A stretch of DNA of 64,000 nucleotides, taken from Tillandsia leiboldiana (Eukaryota; Streptophyta; Magnoliopsida; Poales; Bromeliaceae). The stretch is taken from the NCBI GenBank assembly GCA_029204045.2, contig CM055076.1, forward strand, positions 15,301,902 through 15,365,901, in the 5' to 3' direction. Below, piece after piece: positions 12,201 to 22,094 of this stretch. A program made the translations under genes and the position numbers. Below the pieces are notes generated by a model. That model did no database searches and was not told where the DNA came from. It saw nothing but the letters and a program-made list of their open reading frames with translations. Every line of letters starts with the position of its first letter. Position 1 is the stretch's first letter.

Positions 12201-13098
12201 AAATTTCCCGTGCCGCCACGTCACCCGCACAGCAAACAGCTGTGCGGGGCGCGCCGGAAGTGGCCACGTGGCCCTCCCGGTGGCCGACACGTGTCCCGCA
12301 CAGCAAACAGCCGTGCGGGGCGCGTGTGGTGCCGCCGCGTGGCGCCTACCCGGTCAAACGGGTAGGTGGCGCCCGCCAGTGGCAGGGCGACACGCGTCCC
12401 TGCCACTGTCGCAGTCACACGTGCGGGCAGGCGCCGCCCAGGCCGCCTGCCACGCACGCGCCCCGAGGCGCCCGTCCGCGCCCCCGTGCGCCGCGCCTTG
12501 TGGACCCGCGAATGGCGTGCCGACACGTGTCCCCTGCACCCGGTCCACGCACCCTAGTTCGGGTTCCGTGGACCGCGCCGCGTGCACCGACCAACCGGGG
12601 GCTGCCACGCGTCCCCCCGCCTGGTCCATGCACCGCCGCGCCAAACCCGTAGACAGCGCATCACGAGCCCGCCAATCAGGCGGCGCCACGTGTCCAAGCG
12701 CCGGGTCCGTGCACCCAGCCGCGCCCCTCTGTGGACCGAGTGCTGCGGACCGGCCAATCACAAGCCGCCACGTGGCAGCCGGCGATCCACGGCCCCTCCC
12801 ATGCACCGAAATTCAGCGAAAACTTCCGGGAGTCCTTTTTGGGCATCCGGACTCAGAATCAAACAAGCAAATAGCTGTTTTCAAGCGTTTTTCCGCGCTG
12901 AATCCAAATCCAACCTCTGTTTGGCCCAAAACCATTTCAAAAATTTGGGAAATGCAGCCGAAGGCCAATCCAGCTGGGGATATCACACAGGGTCCATCTG
13001 TGGCATCCCTTTGATGCACTATGGGCCAGACACACCAACACTAGGTGTTCTACACCACGGTTCATGGGAGAAGCTACACGGGGATCGGGGGCACCACA
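9271..13098 (-). repeat. 5' LTR of element A
   Basis: This is the second 3.83-kb copy, differing from 3,321-7,149 by scattered substitutions and rare single-base indels (for example one base near 12,836). The boundary TG...CA is exact on both sides. As the 5' LTR in minus orientation it carries the promoter that would drive the element (TATA complement at 12,081-12,090). Confidence 0.93.
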
Positions 13099-15006
13099 CT
13101 ATAATTCCTGATCCATAATAAATCATCAAAGTAGTACCTACATATAAATATGTCATCTTGTCCCAACGAATAATCTGTTTAATCAACTTTCATAAAAGTC
13201 TATGTGCTAACATGGCATGTTAATTATCACCATTAAAATATCCCCACAATCATGTTTCCACAATAGTATTTTCCCAATAATATTCCCAACATGATATGTC
13301 CACAAGATTAGTCTCACATGATAGGCTCACATTTATATTATTTTAAGCATGGATGTCAAGAGGTGATCAATCAATAAGTCCAAATGGGGAATTCTCTAAT
13401 AAACTTAGTGAGCAAGTCGAAAAGTGAGGTATACAACAACCACCCACCTCGAACGCAATCCACAGCTGTAGAAGTCTCCTCGCTGTCCAACCCTCATTTC
13501 CTCGCAAAACACCTAAAAACTGCGAACCACTGCACAAGAGTCACTTTCAACATACAAACAAATCCCCAAAACAGCCCCCCTTTGCTGTTTTGCAAAACAG
13601 CAGAGAAAAATAGGGATTTTCACCTCTGCGCAATCCTCTGAAAAATCCATAACAAATACGATTGCGTTCCTTACGACGAGTAGATCCAAAACGAGTATTT
13701 ATATGCCTTGATCCGATGCTCGTAGGCCAAGATATAAAATAAACAAGCCCATGCTGTCCAGAAAATCCATCACAAAAAATAGGGTCAAATGATGCCTCGG
13801 GAATCATGCCAAAATTTCGAAACGGAGTAAAGTGATCAACACGAAAATCGAATCCTTACCTCTTAGGAACACGCTGCCGCAAAAATCGTCCAAAAATTCC
13901 TCCTAGTTGGCGCAGGGGATTTTTCCGACTGAACCGTGACGGAAACGGGCCGAAATGGGGGAAAGTCGAGGCGCACTGTAAAATCAAGATTGCGGTTGCC
14001 GAGCCTCCAAAAATTCTGGAAATCCACCACGAGATCAAAAACATCAAGAGGAACAAGTTTCCTATTGGGCTCTCACTCTCATTCCCTCTCTGGAACTCGG
14101 AAAAATGAGAGAAAGAGAGAAAGGATGAGGTATATATATAGGCCCAGGAAACAATTGGAGAAATTCCCAACGTGTCCCCACAATCGGGCGCCTGAAAGTT
14201 TCGGGCCGGCCCACTTCGAAAACACTGTGCGCGCCCGAATTCACATGGGCGCGACACGTGTCCCCGAACAGCAAACAGCGGCGCCCGCGAATCGGGCGCC
14301 GCCGCGTGCTCCCGCCCAAACACCGCACCAGCGGCGCCCGCCAATGGCGGGGCGCCGCGTGGCGCACGTGGGCAGCGCCTCGCCCGCCACGCGGGCGGCG
14401 CCCGCCAATCAGCGGCCGACACGCCGCGTGTCCCGCGCCCACATGCGTACGGCGTCAGCGCCGCGGCCCCGCATGCTTCGCGCACTCATGAGCCAACGAA
14501 TCTGCGGCCGCCACGTGGCGCTCCCTGGTCCATGCACCGAGCCGCCCGACTTCGTGGACCACGCAGCGTAAACCCGCCAATGAGCTGCCGCCACGTGTCC
14601 CCGCTGGTCCACCGTGCACCAGCGACACTCCTCTATGGACCAGACTGTGTGCGCCGGCCAATCCCTGGCCGCCACGTGGCACTCCCGCCGGTCCACAGCC
14701 CCCCCTGCACCGAAAACACCGTAAACTTCCGGGGGTCCATTTTTGGGCGTCCGGGCTCAGAAAAAAAATAAGTAAACAGCCATTTTCCATCTTTTTCCCA
14801 CACTGAATCCAAATACGGCCTCCGTTTTGCCCAATTCCGCTTCTAAAATTTGTCGAAGGCATCCGGATACATAATCTTAATCCAATTTCCGCACTGAGTC
14901 CAATTCTTGAGTCCGATTCGCGCACAAATACCTCCATCACACAGCATCGGTCTCCAGAAGCCGCTAACCACACCGCAAAAGCTCGGTGGATATCTGGGTC
15001 ATCACA
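13099..15006 (-). repeat. Fragment of a diverged gypsy LTR
   Basis: It follows the layout of the element A LTR in the same orientation: a TATA box (complement of TATATATATAGGCCC at about 14,132-14,146), a GGGCGCC-type unit near 14,185, then a GC-rich array of CACGTG and CCAAT motifs (14,230-14,710) and a segment matching the element A LTR around its GTCCATTTTTGGGCGTCCGG stretch. It seems to end in TATCTGGGTCATCACA at 15,006. Bases 13,099-13,380 are AT-rich and may be older flank. No coding sequence is seen; the long ORFs here are composition effects. Confidence 0.6.
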
Positions 15007-15500
15007 TCTTTGACCTAAGTATTCGGAGGATCATCACCAAACAAAAACAACGATTTTCCAAAATCGGCGCGAGGATTCGCGTGGCCTTGTGGATTCAAGG
15101 TGCTACCGCTCTCGTGGATTCGGAGCGAGGCGCGTTCGTGTGATCGAGACGTGCCGCATTGGTGAAGACCGTGGATTTGGTTGAACGTCATGGATTCGGC
15201 GTTGGGACGCAAATCGTGGATTCGAGGAGCGTTCGGAGCGAGCGGAGAAGATCAACTAGGAGCGTATGGAAAAGGTTGAGTCGTAGGGTTACGGTAAATC
15301 ACCTTGTACGTGTTTAATCTTAGTGGATTTCGCCGTGTTATCGCTCCCGTGGTTTTTTACTCCTGTGATGGAGTTTTTCACGTAAATCTTGCGTACTTTA
15401 TTTATTTTCCGTATTGGGATATTTTTTACGCAACGATTTGGTGTGTTTATTGTTTTCACCTATTCACCCCCCCTCTATGTGGTTTTTTCCCTATTCATAT
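15007..15500 (+). repeat. 3' part of a Copia-type LTR
   Basis: It shows the same order of blocks as the end of the 1,181-bp LTR at 20,880-22,060: several GTGGATTCG repeats (15,070-15,230), TCACCTTG, CTTAGTGGATT, CCCGTGGTTTTT, TTCACGTAAATCT, TATTTTCCG and the terminal CTATTCACCCCCCCTCTA. The part upstream of the repeats is missing and no primer site follows, so this is a truncated relic of a related family. Confidence 0.7.
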
Positions 15501-16760
15501 CCATATTATTCATAACCCACAGTTTCAATTCAAGTTGCTTAACCCTCGAAAATTCTCGCCCAATGGGCCCCAGCCCGGTAGTCATGCTACCATAAGACAA
15601 AATTTCTAAGGTTGCCGATAGCACCTCAAGTGCTACCCCACCCAACGGGGAACTTGTCATACGGGACCGGCCTGGGAGAAGGTCTTTGCACTTACTCTCC
15701 GAAACAAGATCTACATTTTACCCCCGAAGATGCGATCGTCTTTTCTTTTCTTTTCCTTTCTTTTCTTTCTTTGCTTTAGCACTTGGCCTCTTTTTGCACT
15801 TTATGCATTTGTCTTTCTTTCGCATTCAAGCTTCTAGGTCCCATTGCCACTTGACAACTCTTTTTCTCTTTCATTAAAGCTTTTAGCTTATCTTTCATTT
15901 ACTCAACTCTTATCTTGGGTCCTTGCCTCAAGGGTAACCCAAAAGTCCCTTGGACTTTAATTACACTTTCTTTTCCATTCTCTATTTCATGTTGAAGTTA
16001 AAGTGAGTGTTCATTTACCCAACTCCCTAATACCAACTATAAGGATTTCTTTTACTTTGCTCTTTAACCTCAACCCATACCTCAATCCTTAGAGTTTTGA
16101 CTCTAAATTAAAACTCTATCTCATAACCTTAGTTTACTCTTATACCAATGCCACATATCAGATCCTAAGGTTAATGCCACTCATCAAAATCCTACACTAG
16201 GTTTTCTCCTAAGTCATCATGCCATTGTTCCATAAAGACCCTTAACATTATACTCCTAGCATTGAATTAACATACAAATTCCTCGTTTTCTTTACCTTCA
16301 CTAAATCATTTCCACATTCTTATCTCAAGATGATTCTTAAGGTCTCATTACCATACATGAAACCTAAAATCTATTAACATGCTTCTAGTAATTAAAAGCA
16401 AAGGAAAAGGGGAGAGGTCACCCATTTTCGGTAAATATCCCCCACCTCTTGTTGTTCTTGAAAAAGGAACGTGTTGCTCTCTTGTAGGTCCACAAGAAAA
16501 TCATAAAATGAAATGAAACCTTAAAGGAATCATTCACATGATTTCTTAATCCCATAATACTTAAAAAGAGTAACCCTAAGTTCTACTTTTCTCCTCATTG
16601 CTCTACTAACATCATAACAACCATACCAAGAGTAACCTTAAGATTTTACTCTTGTTTCTTACATGGGTTCCTTAACCAAAGAGTAAGAAAAGAGTAAAAA
16701 TCCCTCATTTGAGGTGTTTTCACAAAATAGATATTTGATCTCTTCTACTTAGTAGAAAAA

Positions 16761-16798
16761 CTCCCTCAGCCCAAGCTCCCAGCCACCCCACCAGCTAC
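16761..16798 (+). repeat. 38-bp direct repeat, copy 1
   Basis: CTCCCTCAGCCCAAGCTCCC and the following 18 bases recur at 16,881-16,918 with a single difference, exactly 120 bp apart. The unit is cytosine-rich and lies in otherwise AT-rich sequence. Confidence 0.85.
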
Positions 16799-16880
16799 AA
16801 GAGACAAGAGAGTTGTTGGAGCTTGCTAGAGGTGCTCTACAAGGTTCTCTTCAAGTTTCCAAGCTCCCAAGTGTGCTCCA

Positions 16881-16918
16881 CTCCCTCAGCCTAAGCTCCC
16901 AGCCACCCCACCAGCTAC
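16881..16918 (+). repeat. 38-bp direct repeat, copy 2
   Basis: This is the second copy of the repeat at 16,761-16,798, with T instead of C at its twelfth base. Confidence 0.85.
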
Positions 16919-17039
16919 TGCTTCCTCTCTAATCGAACAGGGAGAAAGAGAGAGGGAGATGGAGAGGAGTTTGAAATGGGAGGAAAGGGAGGGAGAATTT
17001 TGCTATATGACAGAGGGTAGGTGAGACTACAGAGGAGGT

Positions 17040-17403
17040 GAAATGACGAGAATACCTCCATTAAATTCCTCTAATTCCGCTCTGTCCGCGGGATTTTCGC
17101 CATGTTTCGGGCGCCCGAAACCTTTTGCCGGGCGCCCGGAACCACGGAACACTGTTCCTCCAGGCGGCCCCTTCAGGGCCAGCTACTGTTCATTCGGGCG
17201 ACCCCAGGACTTCCCGGGCGCCCGAATCCCCTGTTTGTTCGAAATTCCAGCTCTCGGTCTAGGGGTTCTGCAGCTGGATCCGGGCGCCCGCAGGACATAT
17301 CCGGGCGCCCGATTCGGGTCCAGCAACCCAAAATCTATTGGCGAGCCCGGGTGGCAGATCTGCTGGCGAGCCCGGGTAGCAGTTTCGACCCTGGGGCGTG
17401 ATA
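17040..17403 (+). repeat. 3' end of a gypsy-type LTR fragment
   Basis: It contains several GGGCGCCCG palindromic units (17,106-17,310) and ends in TTGGCGAGCCCGGGTGGCAG, a second GGCGAGCCCGGGTAGCAG copy, and GACCCTGGGGCGTGATA. This matches the LTR end of element B (GGCGAGCCCGGGGTACAG, then CCCCGGGGCGTGACA, 33,003-33,041). No primer site follows because the MULE terminus starts directly. Confidence 0.65.
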
Positions 17404-17558
17404 GGTGAACCATTCACCGCTTTCTTAAAAAGCGGTGAATGGTTCACCGCATTCACAGATTTTGTCAGTCCCATGAAAGCGGTGAACCATTCACCGCCCC
17501 ATGAAAGCGGTGAACCATTCACCTCTTTCAAAAGCGGTGAATGGTTCACCGCTTTCAT
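17404..17558 (+). repeat. Left MULE terminus: array of palindromic units
   Basis: About seven half-units of GCGGTGAAYSRTTCACCGC alternate in both orientations, joined by TTTCTTAAAA, ATTCACAGATTTTGTCAG and CCCCATGAAA spacers. The first two units form a hairpin of about 45 bases. The same unit fills the other terminus, so each end can also pair with itself. Confidence 0.8.
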
Positions 17559-17639
17559 GGTTTTTACCAAACAGCAATTAAGTTTTTTTAAAAAAAATCA
17601 TCCATACATATTATAAAATTTTCATGCATTTCAATTACA

Positions 17640-17790
17640 ACATTCGACATTCATAGATTTCAATTACAACATCACAACAAGGAATATATCAATCACATCA
17701 CAACAAAGAATATATCAATCACACCACAACAACAAAAATATCAATCGCATCACAACAACAACAAAAAAATCAATCACAACATCAAATGCT
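17640..17790 (+). repeat. Subterminal tandem repeat of the MULE (about 27-bp unit)
   Basis: Units of the type CACAACAARGAATATATCAAT followed by CACAT recur with length variation, degenerating into ACAACAACAA runs. It lies between the terminus and the stop codon of the PMD gene; no coding potential is seen here. Confidence 0.6.
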
Positions 17791-18470
17791 CTGAATGTCC
17801 TTAACATCAATTATAAATGTCCGAATTATAAAAGAATGAATATAATAATATAAAAATTATATATGCAGGAAATGAAATAAGTATCAAAATACCAAGATGT
17901 CCTAACAAAATCAACTACTTTCCACACCCTCGCAGCCGTCCACGTTTTCGTCCGCCTCTACCTCCGCGTCCGCGCCGCCGACCCAGTGCTCGAATAGGCA
18001 CATCATCATCATCCTCCATCTCAGGCTATAGAGGCTCAATGCCATGTATCTCATCAATATGCTCGATGGAGATGCCCTCGACAAGTACATCCGTCCTCTG
18101 CGTGTCGAGTACTGATGACTGCATCCCCTCTTACGTCTCAGGTACGGCTCAGTAGTAATATGATGGTGGCGCCGTCGCCTCCGTCGATATGTAACACCAA
18201 TTGGACTAACATTTGATGTGGATGGAATGTCCGACGGAGGGATCGGCGCAAATGAAGTATCAAACTAATGTACCTCGGATGTAGATGGGACATCATACGA
18301 AGGAAGTGATGCTGACTGGAAATTGAAATGAAGGACGTCTGATGTCGAGGGAACGTCAGAAGGATGAATCGGAACGGATGCGATGGAAAATCGTATGCAG
18401 GCGTGGAGGTGGAGGGAATATCATCCAGACGATCAAAATATGGAGGTGGCTCTGGATGCTGTACATATCC

Positions 18471-19044
18471 TGTGACACCCCGGAATTTGGATTAGTCCTC
18501 TATATAAATGATATAATAGGACTAAATCTCTAACCCGGCTATAGCATTTTGGATGGTAGCAGGATCCAAGAGGAACATGAGAGTTAAGCGTGCTAGAGCT
18601 AGAGTAGTTCTAGGATGGGTGACCCCCTGGGAAGTGGGGCGTCACAGTTGGTATCAGAGCCATTCACCAGCCGGAAATGTGAGATGAGTCTCGGCTGAGC
18701 CAGGGTTATATAGCGGGTAGAGCGAGGCTCCCCGGCTAATGACCGTTGTGGGTGGAGTGCAGCTCCCCACAAGGTCGGCTAAGGCTAGCGAGACGAGTCT
18801 CACATCGCCTGGTGCTTGTGAGTGTGCTTGAGCCTGACGTGGACGTCAGGGCTTAAAGGGGGGAAGAATGTGACACCCCGGAATTTGGATTAGTCCTCTA
18901 TATAAATGATATAATAGGACTAAATCTCTAACCCGGCTATAGCATTTTGGATGGTAGCAGGATCCAAGAGGAACATGAGAGTTAAGCGTGCTAGAGCTAG
19001 AGTAGTTCTAGGATGGGTGACCCCCTGGGAAGTGGGGCGTCACA
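18471..19044 (+). mobile_element. Cassandra-1: TRIM retrotransposon with 5S-rRNA-like LTRs
   Basis: Two 176-bp direct repeats (18,471-18,646 and 18,869-19,044; TGTGACACC...GGCGTCACA) flank 222 bp. A tRNA-iMet primer site (TGGTATCAGAGCC) starts at 18,649 and a polypurine tract (AAAGGGGGGAAGA) ends just before the second repeat. The target duplication TATCC is perfect (18,466-18,470 and 19,045-19,049). No protein is encoded. Each LTR contains a block matching the promoter half of plant 5S rRNA, which defines the Cassandra family. It sits in a coding exon of the PMD gene. The LTRs look identical by eye, so the insertion is recent. Confidence 0.95.
18551..18640 (+). promoter_or_regulatory. 5S-rRNA-derived internal pol III promoter region in Cassandra-1 LTR
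   Basis: AGTTAAGCGTGCT (18,582-18,594) matches the 5S box A region. AGAGTAGTTCTAGGATGGGT followed by GACCCCCTGGGAAGT matches the intermediate element and box C. The 5S gene would continue into the GTG end, but here the LTR terminus follows, so this is a captured 5S segment and not a functional 5S gene. The equivalent block recurs in the second LTR and twice in Cassandra-2. Confidence 0.85.
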
Positions 19045-20879
19045 TATCCTAAAGCAGCTAATGTGGGGAGTTTCTCTAAAACATTCTCGATGTCCCACCT
19101 TATATGTCCTAGAGCGTCCATCAATCCAGATGGCTCTGGTGAATCATCCATCAAATGTCCAAGACTCCTGACAGTACGGCGCAAAGTATCCACCTATAAA
19201 AAAACACATATTTATATAAACGAACTTTATATAAACGACCACTAATATATAAGGAAAAAAATATTAAATGATCTTACCAATGTTCGCTCGATATGCCCCC
19301 GCGGTAAAAAAGTGAGTGGAGGTCGCTGTATGGGATGAGAAATCCACCTCCTTGTGATATCCCAGTACCACTGCATGTACAAGGAGGTGGCTAGTGCCGG
19401 ATCTGGGTCAACGAAGGGACTCTGCTCTGCAATATGATCTAGACGATCAGCCCATTGTAGAACATAAGAAACATGAAATGCTGCCTAGTCCTCTCCCGAT
19501 CTACCCTGCGATGTAATCCGCCGTATAGCCTCTCCACAGGCTCTGGTATATGCTGAACTAATCCAAACAGGCAGAAAACTCGATCAGGAAGATGTAACTC
19601 CACTATGTTGAAGCATATCAAGTAAGTCCTGGCACGCCATACTGCGGAGCCCTCGAGACAAAAAAGTGGAAGACCATGCAAAATCTCCTCAGTATAAGGA
19701 GTCCAAGTAACCTGCAAAAATTAATAAAATTCAATTAATATAAAATTTAAAATTAATCAATATGTATATAATTTAAGAAACTTTTACGTACTTGAGACTC
19801 CCGCTGCTGATCAAGCTCATCCCGATAAAACTCAATATCAATCGCTTTGACATTCCCGCGAAAACGTAATCTAATATTCCATCTGCAAAAAAAAGATCGA
19901 TAAGACATTATATCACAATACCTAAAATCAATTATGCAAATTATTGTATTAATCATCAAGGTATATATAAACATTTAACATACCGAGAACCAAGCGGACA
20001 ATCATCAAGATCTGGCGGAGCTCCAACTCTGTCGGGACGACCGATATGTATATGGTCCCACTCCCAAATCTATAAATAAAAAATAGATTATTAAAATATT
20101 GGTAAAAAAATTAGATTATTATATTTCAAATGCGAAAACTAGTGATTTTTCCTATAATAATGTACCGAATGCACAACACTCGGCCCTCCCCCTCATCGAG
20201 GCATTTCCCAATGCGCGATATAGATGGGCCAAAATAGTTGCGCCCCAAGTTAGCCCACCACATAGATCAAAATCCTCAAGTAGCGGTGGCCACTTGAGAT
20301 GTACCCGATATCCAATAGGGTTTGGGAATAAGCTGCATCTAATCTGAAATAGTATATATGCACGTGCAGCAGCTGCAACCATGGCTGGCACAGCATCTAG
20401 TGGGGCATGATGAAACTGCTGGAATAACCAATCTAGTCGGATCTGACCTGCGATGACATTATCTAGCTGCATCCCTAGAAGTCCATGACATATATACAGC
20501 CAATCTTTATATGCTTGTCCCGTCACAGGCTCGCTAGATACTCGTAGTCCAGCTATAATGGCGATGTCGCGCAGCGTCACTGTCATCTCACGCGTGGCGT
20601 AAATGGAATAACTCCGTCTCGTGTCTCCCTCGCTCCGTCAATGCCGCTAACAGAGCGTGATCTAGCTGACCTCGTTTGACGCGAGAGACATAGAAAAAAC
20701 CAGCCTGTCGTAGGAGGTCCACCACCCCCTGATGCTCCACCATCCACGAGTTCAGTTTACGGCCATGCTCTGTAAACTGAACTGGTGCGTACCCCTACAT
20801 AGTAAATATATTAGATTTAAATTTTATAAAAACATATGGTATATAATTTATAAATATAGTGTGCATGTATAAATGAACT

Positions 20880-22060
20880 TGTTACGGCTTTTTGTGTTGG
20901 CATATTTCGTGAGTTGAGTCGGAGTCTTAAAGGGATCAAATTATCAAATCAGCTTTCGAAGACTTATATAAGATTCAACTTGAGCTCAAGATAACACTCA
21001 GGTATGGTTGATTAAACCATGGTGATTTAAGTTCATTTATAATCATTGGAATCTAGAAATGATTGAAACCCGGTTTAGACTTGGTTTTAGGAACTTGGTT
21101 TTAACTTACAACTTATTTTAAGTTTGGATTCCGGTACTAGGTCTGTTTTGGATAAAGCTTATCTTGGAAAAATCAGTTTTTACATTGAGTACCGGAACCA
21201 CACTTTGAGTTCCTCAAACCCGACACAGAATTTTCTGTAATTTGCATTGCGTACCGGAACACTGACTTGCGTACCGGAACACAATAGAAAAATCTGTGTT
21301 TTGCACCATTGAGTACCGGAACACGTTTTGTTGGTACCGGTACACAATGCCTTCTCGGGATAAGATTTCTAAACCGACTTTTATCTTTTTCCAAGGGTTA
21401 TAAATAGATACTTAGGGTTTCTCGATACTTACCGATCAATTAAGAAAACAGTTGAGAGCAACCCTAAAGGCTAGGTTTTTATCGTTCTTCTCATTAGCCT
21501 CTTTTAGGTCAATTCGACGGTTCTTCCAAGATCTATCTTTTGTCGAATTGATCTAGTCTTTGCTTAGAGATTCCTTCTACGGTTCCTCAATGATAATCTA
21601 AGCAAAGGATCACCATCGAAGCCAATATTTTTATCGGCTGAGTTTGCGTCGTGGATTCGACGTAGCATCGTGGATTCGGTGTGTTGAAGGCGTTTCGTGG
21701 ATTCGAAACGTGTGCTCGTGGATTCGAGTGGCGTTCGTGGATTCGAACGTGTGCAGTGGACGTGCAATCGGTGGAGCGCAAGGTCCGAAGAAGTAGAAGG
21801 AGGGGTTTGAGTCCGTGGAGTCGGTAATCACCTTGTTATTCTTCTTTTCTTAGTGGATTGTTATTGCGTGTTGGTCCCGTGGTTTTTCTCCTGGATTGGA
21901 GTTTTCACGTAAATCTCGGTGTGCTATTTTTATTTTCCGCATTGGTTTTTATTTTGCACTGAGATTTGTTTTTAAGTATTACACCTATTCACCCCCTCCT
22001 CTAGTTGTTTGATAGTACCTATTTAGATCCTTGTGGATCCTTAATATATAAAAACCTACA
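20880..22060 (+). repeat. 5' LTR of the Copia-type element
   Basis: Starts TGTTACGGCTTTTTGTGTTG and ends AAAACCTACA. It holds repeated GTACCGGAAC/GTACCGGTAC motifs (21,190-21,345), a TATA box (TATAAATAGA near 21,400) and five CGTGGATTCG repeats spaced 15-30 bp apart (21,650-21,745) in the region expected to be transcribed leader. Confidence 0.95.
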
Positions 22061-22094
22061 AGTGGTATCAGAGAGGGTTTTAGGTTTATCTATC

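Larger units (their letters stand above)
3321..13098 (-). mobile_element. Element A: large LTR retrotransposon with long LTRs and gag only (TR-GAG/LARD-like)
   Basis: Two nearly identical direct repeats of 3,829 and 3,828 bp (3,321-7,149 and 9,271-13,098) enclose 2,121 bp. Both begin TGTCACGCC and end CACCACA in plus-strand view. The orientation is minus: the primer site (complement of TGGTATCAGAGCC) abuts the right LTR and the polypurine tract abuts the left one. Inside is a gag relic and no protease, reverse transcriptase or integrase, so the copy could only have moved with proteins supplied by a relative such as element B, whose LTR shares its half nearer the primer site. No target duplication is visible: AAATG lies left and CTATA right. 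Confidence 0.93.
15501..17039. other. Intergenic stretch without a recognisable gene
   Basis: AT-rich plain sequence with short simple tracts (TCTTTTCTTTT runs at 15,730-15,775). No ORF longer than about 65 codons and no domain was recognised. It contains a 38-bp direct repeat listed separately. It may be the 5' part of the LTR whose 3' end is at 17,403. Confidence 0.5.

Noticed and set aside
17640..17790. CRISPR-like array
   Set aside because: The tandem units vary in length without unique spacers, and this is plant nuclear DNA; it is a subterminal transposon repeat.
18551..18640. 5S rRNA gene
   Set aside because: Only the promoter-containing half resembles 5S rRNA and it is embedded in a 176-bp LTR with primer site and polypurine tract; this is Cassandra, not a ribosomal gene.
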